A stretch of DNA of 64,000 bases from contig JANDJZ010000195.1 in assembly GCA_027943245.1 (NCBI GenBank), forward strand, positions 1-64,000. The letters are read 5' to 3'. Source of the DNA: Acanthamoeba sp. SK_2022b (Eukaryota > Discosea > Longamoebia > Acanthamoebidae). Under the pieces are notes generated by a model. It was not told where the DNA came from, made no database searches, and was given only the letters and a program-made list of their open reading frames with translations. Position 1 is the first letter of the stretch; every line of letters begins with the position of its first letter. The translations under genes and the position numbers were made by a program. This document shows, in pieces, positions 33,478 to 45,231 of the stretch.

Positions 33478-34017
33478 ATGAAGCTCGTCATCACCTTCTT
33501 CTTGCTGGCTTGCTGTTTCGCCTTCTCCGGTGTCGCTGGCCAAGCGCCTGCGCCGGCCAAGGGCAACGTTGCCGACGACCTCTGCCCGGGTAAGTCTTAC
33601 TTCGTACTTGGCTTCACGACCCCCTACTCCACCAAGTACAAAGTCGTGCCTGACAGTTGTACGTAGTTTGTGAGGTGGTGGTGACGTACGTCGAGGCCTA
33701 CCTGTCGTCGAACGCCACCGAACAGGAGATCTATGACGCGGTCCTCAGCATCTGCAAGCTCTCCCCTATCCCCATTGGCCAGCAGTGCGACACCTTGTTC
33801 AGTTGGATCGTGTGGCTCATTAACTACGCTCTGACCCACGAGGGTGGCCGTACGAACCTGCCCTTTCCGTTCTTCCGTTGCCCGTAGTTGCTCAGCCAAA
33901 CCTCTTTTCACCATACACCCCACAGCCCAGGTGTGCTCCCAGCTCGGGATGTGCCCCGCCCCGGCAGGCTTCACCGCCCCCAAGGGCGTGGCCAGGAAAT
34001 CAATCCCTGTGGCGTAG
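33478..34017 (+). CDS. Secreted saposin-like (SapB) single-domain protein
   Basis: Exons 33478-33589, 33667-33843 and 33926-34017; 126 residues. A clear signal peptide (residues 1-20) is followed by a single saposin B-type domain: the six cysteines appear in the expected order, beginning CPVCEVVV at the first splice junction and ending with the VCSQLGMC-type close, with a predicted N-glycosylation site between. In the family such domains bind or perturb lipids; amoebozoan members include sphingolipid activators and lytic peptides, and I cannot tell which applies. The short basic C-terminus is extra. The gene is downstream of and parallel to the ALKBH2-like gene. Confidence 0.85.
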
Positions 34018-34189
34018 GCGCCCTCTCTACGCTGTTCGGCCCCGTTCGCTGGTTTCATGAAGGCTTCCTTGCATGCGAAGGGACAGCAATCGGCGCCAGG
34101 GCAGTAGTAACAGGGGAACAATGGTTCGATGCGTAGCTGATGAAGGGAGAGGGGGGGGAGAGAGAGAGAGAGCAGCCAAATTGGCTCGA

Positions 34190-34816
34190 CTACTCCTGGA
34201 GACCGTAGACGCGCATCATGAAGGCGCAGACGTCGAACAGCTGGAGGAATTCGTCCGCACTGTCCACGAGTGCCTGATCCGCCGCCGCAAGCCGCTTCAT
34301 GATCTCCGCCTTCTGCTTGTTGCTGAGCGCCGCGTCCACGATCCGGTCGTGCATTTGGCTGAACACCTGGTGTCGCGACGACGCCCCATGCGTGTGCATA
34401 TGTTTAGCGCGTGTGGTGGTTCACCCGCAAGCCTGCTGTGTGCTCAGAGAGGGTTGTACCAGGCCAGAGGAGTAGCCCTCCATCGTTATCGCCATCACGG
34501 CCGACTGCATTCGGATGAACGTGCCGCTGGCACACGCGTCCATCAGTCGGTCAATCGTCTTGGTAGGGATCACCTGCCCCCCCCCCAACAATAACCAACC
34601 GACCATTAATACACGCGCAGCCAGCCACAGAGGAGGGGCCCAGTCGTACCCCGGCCACCTCGACGATGGCGTCCTCGCTGACCTCCGACTCGTCGTAGAG
34701 GCTACTCACGCACTGCAGGGTGGTGATGGCCTTTCGCAGATCGCCTCCCGATATGCGCACCACCGTTTTGAGGGCCTGCCAAGGCGCGACACGACGAAGG
34801 CATGAGCCACACACGC

Positions 34817-34883
<67 letters not shown>

Positions 34884-35976
34884 CATGCGCGCACGTGCTA
34901 TCGCGAGCGGGAGGGAGGGGAGGTGGTAGGCACCTCGTCGGTGATGTTGAGTTTCTCCTGCGCGCAGATCGCGACGAGCTTGTCCCCCATGGTGTCGCCC
35001 TCGAGCGGCCTGAATCGAAACTTGGCGCAACGCGAGGCCAGCGGGTCGATGATCCTTCGGGAAGCGGGAAGCGTGAGCGCAGCGCCGCAAACAACAACGC
35101 GCCAGACTGCGCGGAGAGAGCAGCGAGCGGAGGGAGTGGTTGGCGGTACCGGCTGACGTAGTTACAGATCAGGCAGAAGCGCGTGACCTTGGAGTAGTTC
35201 TCGATGATGCGTCGGAGGGCGGCCTGGGCGTCGGGCGTCATGGAGTCTGCTTCGTCGAGGATGATGAGCTTGTAGGGCGGGCACTGCCTGCCGTTGTAGG
35301 TGGCCCCGGCGGTGGCCACCTGGATGACGATGCCATCACGAACATTCCATCCAGGTGAGCACACCGCCACCTACCACTACAACTAGGAGGAGGGAAAGAT
35401 GGGCGAAGCGCGCACCTGCGAGAAGGCCTTGACTTTGGAGCGGATGACGTTGATGCCGCGCTCGTCCGAAGCGTTGAGCTCCATCACGCGGGTCTTAAAC
35501 AGGTCGGGCCTGTTGAAGACGGAGATCCCCCAGGCGTTGGCTTTGTGGGTGGGCGAGTGTCGACAAGCAATACGGCAAGGGAGAGAACACGGCAAGCGAG
35601 CAATTGAGGGAGACGGGTACCCGTAGAGCTCGTGGCCGATGGCAAGAGCGGTGGAGGTCTTGCCTGTGCCAGGAGGTCCGTAGAGAAGCAGGTGGGGCAA
35701 CTGCAACAAAAAGGTAGCGCGTAAGGCCTGAACTGCATCTTTTGGTCTGAAATTGACGAGCCACTCCTACGTACGTTGCCTGTGTCCAAAGATTTCTTAA
35801 GCGCACGCACTACCTCCTCTTGATGGGCAACATCGTCCACCTTCTTCGGGCGGCTGAAGAAGATTATTTTGGTAAATTAGCAACACCAATCGCGTGTTGA
35901 GATGAACGCACTATTTCTCAACCCAGGGGACCTTCGCTGCTCGCTTTGCACCGGCAAATGACAAGTCCTTGTTCAT
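34190..35976 (-). CDS. RFC4: Replication factor C small subunit, RFC4 type
   Basis: Nine exons: 35976-35912, 35853-35775, 35700-35621, 35509-35416, 35319-35150, 35054-34934, 34775-34650, 34573-34460, 34366-34190; 341 residues. AAA+ clamp-loader subunit that helps load PCNA at primer-template junctions. It shows PWVEKYRP (RFC box II), Walker [19 protein letters not shown], Walker B LDEADSM, the SRC arginine-finger motif (LASRC), SGGDLRKAI and the C-terminal collar helices. [11 protein letters not shown] and the C-terminus are closer to human RFC4 (363 residues) than to RFC2/3/5. The first exon was recognised by the VPWVEKY reading ending phase 2 at the donor. Confidence 0.92.
34817..34882. repeat. 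(CAA)n microsatellite in intron 6 of RFC4
   Basis: About 21 CAA units between exons 34934 and 34775. Reading frames through it give poly-Gln, poly-Asn or poly-Val; it is intronic. Confidence 0.95.
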
Positions 35977-36364
35977 TGTTCTTCGCTTCCGGCACAAATC
36001 CAATCTTCAAGCCCAACACAAAAAGGCGCGAAAACGCAGGTTTGTTAAGATTGTATATTTCACTGGCAGGAGAAAATGAACAGCAAACTGAGAAACCTGA
36101 AAACCCCCCTGCCATTGACATAGAAAATGAGAAAAGATCATGACATAGAAGCACTGATTTGAGGAGAGGCAGAATCATGAGCTGTGTTTCAAACAGTGGA
36201 GAGATGGAGGGAAAGGACATGCTGCAGTTGGGTTACATGGGCCCATTTCCTTTGTGGATGACACTGAGGTATGAGTCACAATTTTTTCATTACCTCTTGA
36301 ACCAGAAGGAGAAGGATGAAGCAAATTCAAGATCAATGTTGACATGGTAGATACCAAAGGCAAC

Positions 36365-36709
36365 TCATGCATGTATTGCACACACATTTACATTTGGGGC
36401 TTCAAGGATGTTCAGGAAGGGGCAGATCATCCTGGATGGTCTCCTTGCCTTCCACAGGGCAACAGGTGTAATGTTAGGCCACTTGTTGCCTGCAGTATGC
36501 ACACTAGGTTTGGCTCCAACATCACAGGCACCATACACAAGCATGTTGGTGACTTGCTCCTGCTGTGGTGTGACAGCACTGCTGACTCTTCCAGTTGCAT
36601 AGGCTTGCTTGTGCAGCTGCAGCACCTCCTTCATGAAGCACCCTGTGTACCCTGGTGAGCCCATCTTGTTCAAGGATTTCTGCACAAATACCATGCCATC
36701 CACCTCCAC
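36365..36709 (-). other. Unassigned open frame, possible mobile-element debris
   Basis: A 114-codon open frame without recognisable start context. It is Gln/Thr/Val-rich and contains KMGSPGYTGCFMKEVLQLHK, which has the texture of coding sequence but matches nothing I can name. It abuts the copia-like fragment and lies in a region whose lower GC differs from host genes. It may be part of another decayed element. Confidence 0.25.
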
Positions 36710-36742
36710 CCAAGGACAGGCTGGAAGAGCTCACTGTGGCGC

Positions 36743-37636
36743 TTGATCAGTGGGTTCAATGCCACCCAAAGCACCATTGCAAGCTATCTCAAGTCACATG
36801 GCACCATCGACACCCAGACCATTGACCACATCTGTGCAATCCTACTCAACCACAAGGTTGTTCTCAAGAACCTCCATGCTGCCAACTCTTCCACTCTCTG
36901 GACCAACATGCCCAGTTCCAGCCATTGAGACCACAATTGGCAGGATCGTCCTCACACTCCCAAGTCACTACCACAGCACAACAACACACACTACACCCAG
37001 CACAACAGTGCATCACATCAACCTTCAACGTCCTCACACAACATGGATCAATTCTGCACGTTCCATCAGGCCCCCAGCCACACACTCTCCAACTGCAATG
37101 CTGCCCAGGCCATCAAGGCCCATGAAGCCCCCACCAACAAGAGCAGAGACACAGGGAAGCGTAGTAATAGACAGTGTCAGACAAAGAGCAATGAAGCCCA
37201 CCTAGCCATGTCTCCACAACAGCCTCTGCCAAGACCATGCATGCCATGCACCCTACCTGCGCCCACATCTCTTCCCCCTCTACCACACAAACCCTTTCCA
37301 GCACCCATCATGGACACAGGGTGCACACGGCACCTCATGGGACACTTCCAGCTCCTGCACAAGTTCATCCCACATCCTCCACGCAGCATCAGTGTTGCCA
37401 ATAACAACACAGTGATGTCCTGTGGCTCCAGCATCATCTGTGGTCACATCATGATCAATGGACGCCTTGAGCCCATGCAGATCAAGAATGTTCATTACAT
37501 CCCCAACATCCTGCACATGCTCATCTCTCCTCTCCAGCTAGAGGACAACAGTCTCACTCTTCAGTGGCGCCATGGCTATGGTGTTGAATTCTACCAGGGA
37601 ACACACCTATGCCTGTACACCATCCAACATGGTTGA
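36743..37636 (+). pseudogene. Ty1/copia-type gag-protease fragment
   Basis: The second part (37043-37636) keeps an aspartic protease core: the DTGCTRHL active-site box (DTG, as DTGAS in copia) and the downstream VHYIPNILHMLISPLQL strand, typical of copia polyproteins just after the gag region. Before it, FCTFHQAPSHTLSNC resembles a degraded gag zinc knuckle (H and C retained). The upstream frame (36743-36928) fits gag helices. No integrase, RT or LTRs are visible, so this is an internal remnant. The stop at 37636 truncates it. Confidence 0.65.
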
Positions 37637-37948
37637 CACATAGTCCTGCCTATCTACCACAACCTCATTGACTCTCCCTCCGCGCACATTCCTTTTATGT
37701 ACCTCTACGGTACCCTCAATAAACATCTTCTTTCTCATCCAACTGCGAAAAGTTGAAAAGGGCAAAGAGGACGCCAGCGAGGCGCCCACCAGTCGCTGTC
37801 AGCGCCTCTTTCGCTTCTTCCGTTGATCCGACTTGATTGATTTTATTGACGCCTCGGTGGGCTCCGCCGTGGCTCCCTGCGCTGTAATAGCAGGCTGTAA
37901 GTCGATCTTGGGCGTGCATTGGTTGCGGTAGCTACGGCCATGCGACTC

Positions 37949-38479
37949 TCACTGATCGAAGCCCCACTCGGTGACTATGAGGTTCATGAGGTCGGTGAGC
38001 GTGATGACGCCACATAGGACGCCTGTCGTATCGACCACATACAGCCGGTGTACTCTGCCCAATTGAGCGAGGTTGTCAGCGAGCCCTTACGTGCTTTTGC
38101 TGCGTGAGTGGTGCTGGTACCTGGTGCCTGCGAACTTGAGGATGAGCGTCTCGAGCGTCGTCTCCGGTGTGACGGACAGGGGAGGTGTCATGATCTTGGT
38201 TGGCGCCATCTCATCAATACTGGAAGGCGACAGCACTCCAACGATGCCCACCACACACACACACACGCACACTCGGATGTACCTCTGCCTTGTCGGTGTA
38301 GGCAGCTTTGATGTAGTCCACCACGGGCATGAACAACCGGAAGAACTGCTTGCGGTAGAGGCACTCGAGGTCCGTCGCGCTCAGGTTGGCGACCAGCCTC
38401 CTCTGCTCGAGTCAACAGTTGGCCATGTCCCATGCACCACACTCAATCATGAGAAGGCGGACGCGGTTGTGCAATGCGT

Positions 38480-38537
<58 letters not shown>

Positions 38538-39636
38538 CCTGTGTGTATTGGGCCAGTACCTGCGAGTCGATGACCGCCACGCCGCTGATTCCCTTGGTCC
38601 ACATCTGGGCAAAGGCGTCAAGCGCCTTGGAGTGTGGCGGTACCGAGACCACCTTGCCAAAAGTGCGGAAGTGCTCCCTCACCGGTAGTTGTCCCCTGCG
38701 TCGGTACACGTATACGTGAGCCGCGTCACATTAGCTAGGTCCGGTAAGGAGCCATCGACGAGAGCGCACCTGGGCCCGAGCACGGAGATGTGCTTGGCAA
38801 GATACGCCGCGATGTCGCTCTGGGTGATGAGCGCCGTGATCTTGGGATCCTGGGCATGTGCCACGTTCGGGTCGGTGAGCGAGGCGCCTCCGGGAGCTCA
38901 CGGAGAGCCAGAACGGTGGGGAGGGGAGACGCCGACCTGTTCCTCGAGAGAGACGATCGGCACGCGGTGCACGGCGATAGTAGCGTAGCGCTTCAGGTTC
39001 TCGAGCAAATAGTAGAGGTTCTGATTGACCGGGATCGGAACGAAGGGGTTGCGCTTGCTGAAGTCTGTATGTGGCAGAGTGGTGGAGATTAGAACCGGTG
39101 TGTCTCAGCTCCACGTCGACTGATGTCGCACCACACAGTTGGCCGATCTCCTGGCCTGAAAACTTCTCGAAGGCCTTGTCTAGCTCGGACAGCGTGGCGG
39201 CCTCCAGCGGAGGTGTGCACACGGACACGAGGTACCTGTGTGATGCGCACAAGAGGCAACGCTTTCAACAAAAAGTAGAGACTCTGCCTCTCTCTCTATC
39301 CTCCTCGCGCATGTACCCGAGGATGTCCAGCGTGTCGATGAACCCTGCGCATTTGCCCGTGGACACGTTGCGTACGGGCAGAGAGGAGATGCGGTGCTGC
39401 TCGAGCACCTGCGGCCCCGAAGCACTGTGGTTAGACAAAAAGTAGAGAGCAAGAAATGAAAGATAGGAGGAGTTCAGGGTCTATACCGCCAGCACTTCCT
39501 GTATGGTGAGGTCGCTGTCCGCGATGTACCACTTCTTGACGGGGGCGGGAGGGTACAGCCTGGTCACCTGGGTCATCTGCAACAAGTCCCCCAAGTTATC
39601 GCTGTACTTAAAACCGCTTCCTTCCACATCGTCCAT
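37949..39636 (-). CDS. AMPK gamma (SNF4)-type four-CBS protein
   Basis: Nine exons: 39636-39487, 39408-39317, 39235-39132, 39064-38937, 38849-38770, 38695-38560, 38402-38283, 38209-38121, 38054-37949; 334 residues, the size of yeast Snf4. Four CBS motifs are visible, each ending in a beta-alpha signature: VLEQHRISSLPV, YATIAVHRVPIV, MWTKGISGVAVID and KFAGTRVHRLYVVD. In AMPK the gamma subunit binds AMP/ADP/ATP between the CBS pairs and controls the kinase. Exons 7 and 8 carry the RRLVANLSATDL link and MTPPLSVTPETTL. The last splice restores VHRLYVVD, which is diagnostic. A (GT)n tract fills intron 6. Another CBS family (for example a CNNM- or CBSX-like protein) is less likely. Confidence 0.82.
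38480..38535. repeat. (GT)n microsatellite in intron of the CBS gene
   Basis: About 27 GT units between exons 38560 and 38402 of the minus-strand gene. Confidence 0.95.
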
Positions 39637-39823
39637 GGCTGTCGCTGTGTTGTATTGTCTTTCTCTTGCCTTACCCTCTCGTTTCGTGTGACGCTGATGA
39701 TGCAGAGGCCTGCCCCCAGCGCCCTGTGTCCTCGGCATGTCAGCTTCGTCCACCACCCTTACAGCAGTCACCCAAATTTCATTGTATTATCTACATTTGT
39801 CGTCGACAAGCGCACAGCCCGGG

Positions 39824-41052
39824 TCATGCGCGTCTCTCGGCTTCCCCGGTGGGTCGGAGGCGTAGCTTTGTTCGCTCGGCTTCCTCTTCTTCGCGCAGCT
39901 CTTGCTCGATCTTCCTGTTCTCCTCCTCCAGAAACCGCTGCTCTTCTTCGATCATCTGGATCTCGTCCTCCATAGAGCGCACCTCCTCCTCCATCTCCTC
40001 CCTGTCCCACTCCTCCTCTTCCTCCTCGTCCTCGTCGCGCCCGCCCTCTGCTCGCCTCCCGCCTTCCCGCTCGTCCTCGCCGCTCTCGTGCTCCGACTCC
40101 CCAGCACAGTCATCGCCGTCGCTGGCATCGACATCGCCGTCGCTCTCCTGGCCGAGCTCGGTCTCCATCTGCATGTTCTCCTCCTCGATCTTGCGCAGCT
40201 CCTCTTCGATGCGGGCCACCTCCTCCTGCTCCCGCTTGAGCGCCTTCTGGATGTAGGCCAGAATGTCCGTCTCCTCGTCCTCTCCACCATTGTCACCTTC
40301 GTTTGGGACTGGATGATGATCATGATGTCGTTCACAAGGCTGTTGTTCTTGGTGGCGGTGGTGATGCTGTTGCTGGCGGTGCTGACGGTGTTCGTGTGCG
40401 TTGTCGCTCCTGGTTCGCCATTCGCGTCTCGCCACGGCCGACCGTGCCGCGGACCCAGAGTCGACGCTGCTCCTCCGCTTCGGCCCGCCGCCCTTGGCCC
40501 ATCGCTCTCGCTGCTCGTTGGCGGCACAGACCGGGGAACGCAGGATGGCGTCGATGATGCGCTTGGTCTCCTCGGCAGCTGAGCTGCGCCTGCGTGCCTC
40601 CTCCTCGAGTCGCGCGCTCTGCTCCTGCTCGGCGATCCGCCGCCGTTCGGTCAGGTCGCTCCGCTCCCAGAGTTCGATGTTGCGCTGCACCAGGGCTTCC
40701 TGCGCTTCCTGTCTCTGTCGCCGCTGCGAGGGCGGAGTGCAGTGGCGCACGAACGTCACCGACTTGCGCCGCTCGCTGGTCACTGGCGTGCCCGGGGTCC
40801 TTATCGCTGGCTACATCAAGAAAATAAATAATCCTTATTCGGCAATGCTCGTTGCATTGAGTTTGCTTTGTGTGTGCTTGAAAAAGAATCAAAAAAAAAA
40901 TGTTATTTATGATTCACTCTGATCGAAGCAGGGCGTACTGGAGGTGAGTCCCTCTTTCGCGCCGCGGGTGCATGTCCAGAACCGCGCAAGGAGATAAAAA
41001 GTAGCAGACCACCGAACAAGGCACCCACCACCAGCGCCTCCCACAGCATCAT
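39824..41052 (-). CDS. N-terminally anchored acidic coiled-coil protein
   Basis: Two exons, 41052-40939 and 40810-39824; 366 residues. Exon 1 supplies the start and one membrane segment (LWEALVVGALFGGLLLFISL) followed by a basic stretch. Exon 2 continues with SERRKSVTFVRH and a long charged helix region, an H/Q-rich insert, then a Glu-rich coiled coil to the end (EEEVRSMEDEIQMIEEEQRFLEEE). A tail-out single-span organelle or ER protein is plausible. The family is unknown. The start codon lies 41 bases from the left end of a DNA transposon, so the element sits in its promoter or 5' UTR. Confidence 0.7.
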
Positions 41053-41092
41053 CTTGGTTTCTTTCTGATCTTTTCTTTTCGTTTTTCCTTAA

Positions 41093-41106
41093 GGGGCCAG
41101 TACTCT
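41093..41106 (+). repeat. Left terminal inverted repeat with TTAA flank
   Basis: GGGGCCAGTACTCT directly after TTAA (41089-41092). Its exact complement is at 45232-45245 before TTAA (45246-45249). Similarity continues imperfectly inward (ATGACCGTGGGC here, ATGACTGTGGGC at the other end). Confidence 0.9.
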
Positions 41107-41131
41107 TTTTTTTGGATGACCGTGGGCGCTT

Positions 41132-41172
41132 TCTAATAAATTCGTTTATTTGCACTGAACCAGTCAAACATT
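41132..41172 (+). repeat. Internal 41-bp inverted repeat, left arm
   Basis: Perfect inverted match to 41933-41973, enclosing about 760 bases inside the transposon. No clear target-site duplication flanks the pair. It could be a nested foldback element or a duplicated end. Confidence 0.9.
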
Positions 41173-41394
41173 AAAACTAAAGGTCGCCTGACGCCGGCCA
41201 GCCGAGGTCCGGCCAGCAATTCGTTTGTGTTTTTTTGGGCGCTTCGTTTTTGCTTACTTTTTGTTGGTGACAAGAAAACACTGTTTTTCGCTGTTTTTTG
41301 ATGTTTATATGTGTTTTCCTTTGTTATCTCCGATTTCGGGTTGTTTTTTCCATGGCGAGCCGAGCAAATGTTTATTATTCATCTTTTGTCGACG

Positions 41395-41574
41395 ATGAGC
41401 AACACCTTCACCTGCATGATGTGTGTGAAGGAGATTGCGTGGGGGGCGCTGATTGCCCACGTCCCACGGTGCTACCGCCAGTACTGTGCTGACGTGGGCA
41501 TGGTGCCGCTGTGCACCTGTGCCGCCTGCGAGGGCCGGCAGATGCACCCGATGGAAGGGGTAAAATGCAATTGA
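41395..41574 (+). CDS. Small Cys-rich (C2HC-like) ORF inside the transposon
   Basis: 59 codons from ATG 41395, lying between the arms of the internal inverted repeat. It has CMMCVKEIAWGALIAHVPRC, a C-x2-C...H-x3-C pattern like UBZ4 or C2HC fingers, and a second group CTCAACEGRQMH. It may be a first transposase exon (a GTAAAA donor follows at 41562) or a separate accessory protein. No homologue is recognised. Confidence 0.45.
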   Translation: MSNTFTCMMCVKEIAWGALIAHVPRCYRQYCADVGMVPLCTCAACEGRQMHPMEGVKCN

Positions 41575-41932
41575 GGTGATAATAGTTGATACAAGAAGTC
41601 AATCATACGGTGATGAATACTAAGTGCTGTGGATGGAGAGACATTAAAGATAGATGCTAATAAAACATCAACGATTTGCCCCATGTGTTAGCGCAACATC
41701 AAAAGATCTGGACAATCTTGGCAGTTATTGTTAACGACTACAAATAAAGTGGTCCTTTTACCTCAATTTTTGTTGTCATGCATTGTAAACGAAGGTCGCA
41801 GCACAGCTCTTTGCTGCCATTCATAAAAATTGGCTGTTTTTTGTTAAAAAGTAGGTAAAAAGACCTACTTTTAGCGAATTACAGAGGGCACCTCCAACCG
41901 CCACAAACCCACGCCTACCAAAGAATGTGGGT

Positions 41933-41973
41933 AATGTTTGACTGGTTCAGTGCAAATAAACGAATTTATTAGA
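41933..41973 (-). repeat. Internal 41-bp inverted repeat, right arm
   Basis: Reverse complement of 41132-41172 without mismatch. The coiled-coil open frame begins inside this arm. Confidence 0.9.
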
Positions 41974-44969
41974 GGAAGCTTTGGAGACCCAAACACAGGC
42001 GCAGTTTCACCACACTACTGTACCGATGAAGGAGAAGGCAAGAGGATGTTCATGATTCCCACCTCAGAGGACCTGAGGCAAGCGAGGCTTGATAGAAAGA
42101 ACAAGAGAGAAAGAGAGAAGAGAGCTGAGCTTCGACGGGTAAAGGAAGCAGAAAAAGTAGAAAGACAGAGGCGGGAAAATGATGACCAAGAGCAAAGAAG
42201 GGAGAGAAAGAGAGAGCAACAACAAGAGAAAGAAAGGGTAAAGGAGAGAGAACGAGAGATCGCGGCCAGGATTGATACAGCTGTTCAGGCCGTTGCCACC
42301 AAGCTGACTGTGGCCAAGGAGAGAGACAAAGAGAGCCGGCAGAAGATGAGCGAGCTGCAAGTCCAACTTCGACACAACAAGCAACAGCTCAACAAGGCGG
42401 AGAAGAGATGGGCGCAAACCAACAAGCAGCTTGTTGAGGTACAACAAGCTCTGCTGCTGGCTGAGAAGAAACATGTGCAGCGAGAGAAAGAGGAACAAGA
42501 AAAGCGGCTGGCGGTGTGGGCTGACCACAAGAAGGCCCTTCACCAGAATGCCTCACCAGCACCTGCACACGCGCCACAGACTTGGCAGCGTGAGTGGGAC
42601 CAGCCCCGCCATCTTTGGGCACTCGTTGAGTTGTGGCAGCTTGCTGCCTTCTTCCCGCTCCTCGCCTGCCCTTTTTGCCTCCAGCTCACACTCCACTGTG
42701 TGTGCTGGTGAGAGACCAATGGAAGCTTCTCCACCACTCTTCGCTGCAGCAAGGAGGACTGCTCGTTTGAGGTGGTCTTCAATTCAACCTCTCGCCTTGT
42801 CTCCAATGGCCACCGCCATGATGCACCTACTCGTATTGCCGTTGCCTGGGGTGTGCATGCTGTCAGCTTTGAAAGGCTTGAAAGCATCTTTGCCTTGGCA
42901 GATGGTGTGCCATTGGTCAGCAAGACCAACTACGCCCGGCTCATGCGTGTCTTGGTACTTGCTCTTCTCTTCTTTATTTTTTTTTTTTTTTTCCTTTTTC
43001 GTTGACACAATGCAACTATTGCGCACAGGTTGCTCTGGCGTTGTCCATGATGACTGATGTCTCCTGTAACAAGCAGCTACAATGCCTGCAAGGGTGCAAA
43101 CATGCAAACATCGTCCTTGACACATGCTACTCTTCTTGACACAAACATGCCAACGAGATAACAACTGTTGTCTGTGATGGAGACACAAGTACAATCCTCT
43201 TCTTCCCTCCCCTTATTCTCAGCCCCTCAGCACACCTTTGTTCTCACTTCTTACGCCCCCCCCCCCTCCTAGGTGGGCGCCAGGGTGCTGGTGGCATCGT
43301 GGCCTGTGTCCACTTACTCAAGGACACAGGCTCTGGTGCGCACCAGCATCCCTTGTGCACCTATACAGGGACTTCAAGCATGGCAGAGGGTGACGCAACA
43401 GAGCAAGCTCTTACCTATTTGGTGGTATGTACCTTGTTGCATCTTCACTCTTGCACAACCTCAGCTCTTCCTCCTCCCTTAGGAACAAGGTGTGCAACTG
43501 TCGTCAGTGACTGCTGATGGTGACACAGAGCTTGCTGGTGTCATTGCCACAGCGTGCCCCAAGGGCAATGTGACCATCAACCGCGACCTGAACCACTATG
43601 CCAAGGGCCTTGTGAATCATGTGACAGCTTTGTGTGATGACCACCCAGCCCTAAAGGTTATTGTCTTGAGTCTCAAGGCACATTTCCTTATTGGTATTTT
43701 TTTCCTTTCATGTTTTGCACAACGTTTCAAAAACAAACTAACTGTTGTGACCTTTTTCTCAGGTATCAAGAAGTATCCACAAAATGAGCCAGGGTTCACG
43801 ACCCATATGAAGGCCTTTGTGCCTCACATTACAGACACGCACCACTGGTGGTGCTCACACAAACCAGTACAGACCCTACCAAAGGTGTGGTGATCTCTCA
43901 AATCATTTTAAAATCTTGTGTTGGGCTAATTTGTTTGTAGGTTGATCTGATTGAGCACAGGGAGGCAATAAAAGAGCTGGAAGAGCTCATCACTGGCTAC
44001 ATCGAAGACTGTCAACACTACATACATGGCTATTCTACAATCCAACTTGAGTAGGTCAATGGAACAGCTGCCAAGTGGGTGGACAAGCAGCGAAATTGGA
44101 CAGTCATGTATTCTGCCCTCTTTGACGCGGGGATCCTGGAGCGCAACAAAGGTGTTTATTTTAATATTTTTATTTTTTTTATTTTTTTTAAGACTAAATC
44201 TTCGTTTTTTCTATTTCGTGTCCATTTAGGCAGCAACTCGTTGATGGACATCTACACCCAGCTTGGCTTTCATGTTTCTGCAGCTCAACATCACCACTGG
44301 AAGAAGCTGGTTGAAACACATGAGAAGCGGGATGCCTTCAAGCGCCAACCAGGCATTCAACGGAAGCGTGGGCTCTATAAAAGAGCAGCACAAAAAGAAA
44401 CTGGCACATGTTACTCTTTACTCCTTCTCTCCATGCAAGGCCAGCACACAACACTCACTTATCATTTTTTCCCCACAACACAGAGCGACGGCGTGACTTT
44501 GCGAAACGATGGAAAAAGCCAGTCTATGGCGCAGGCCAAATTGTGACATGGGTGGAGAGAACCATTTGCACTCACCACATTCGTGAATGTACGTGTTTGG
44601 ATCTTCTCTTTTTGTGTTGTTCACTCACTCTTTTTGATTACAGTGTGTGTGGATCACCTCAAGGCCTACTTGCGCCACCACAACCACCAATTTCCAAGCA
44701 ATGGGAGAAAGGCACACCTCCTTCAGCTGGTCAAAGATGTGATTGCTGGCCTTCCTGACCCTGCACCTTCCAGCGGGAAGACGTCAGCACCATCTACATC
44801 TACGTCAACATCTTTGACATCTTCCTCTTCTTCATCTGCGCCTTCCTCAACTTCCCCACTCTTTCCTCCAGCCTCTTCATCAACATCTTCGTCTCCATCT
44901 CCTTCTCTTTCAGATTCCTCCTCATCTACTTCCACCTCCCTACCTTCTCAGCCACGCAAGCGAAAATGA
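41938..44969 (+). pseudogene. Decayed transposase: coiled coil, DDE-like core, SAP motif
   Basis: Pieces in order: 41938-42708, a Lys/Glu/Arg-rich coiled coil; TGA at 42709-42711; then in the same frame LRCSKEDCSFEVVFNS and a conserved-looking helical region to about 42955; further pieces after probable introns at 43029, 43285 and 43484, including GTSSMAEGDA, VTADGDTELAG and NRDLNHYAKGLVNHV, which resemble the catalytic DGD block of Kolobok/THAP9-like transposases; 43925-44155 with an in-frame TAG; and 44645-44969 with a SAP-type DNA-binding helix pair (VDHLKAYLRHHNHQF) and a Ser-rich, basic end. Intron borders are tentative. It probably no longer encodes a full enzyme. Confidence 0.55.
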
Positions 44970-45231
44970 TCTCCTGCAGCTCCTGCTTATGTGTGTGCTT
45001 GGCCTGATTGTGGCCGCACTTACACCTACTTTGTCTTTGTCACTCATCATCTGCCTTCCCCTCCGGTAACGCAGACAGGACAGGAGAGCGGGGAGGAACG
45101 GGCGCGAGTATTTTTTTTTAATCCAATAAATAATTTTTCAAATTCTTTTGTTGGCGTGCCTTTTAATCCTACAAAAATCGGGCGCAGCAGTCTCGCCGCT
45201 GAAAAAAAGGCCCACAGTCATTTTTTTCCAG

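Noticed and set aside
34817..34882. Possible CRISPR-like array
   Set aside because: A pure trinucleotide run without spacers, in a eukaryotic intron.
34802..35161. Poly-Asn/poly-Gln frames
   Set aside because: Generated by the intronic (CAA)n microsatellite inside RFC4.
41298..41492. Longer N-terminal extension of the Cys-rich transposon ORF
   Set aside because: The extension is T-rich with hydrophobic run typical of non-coding DNA; ATG 41395 gives the compact Cys-rich product.
27692..42711. UGA reassigned to an amino acid
   Set aside because: Several host genes here end naturally at TGA (for example 6707, 21785, 59 kb-region neighbours at 61452), so UGA is a stop; the in-frame UGAs are confined to mobile elements.
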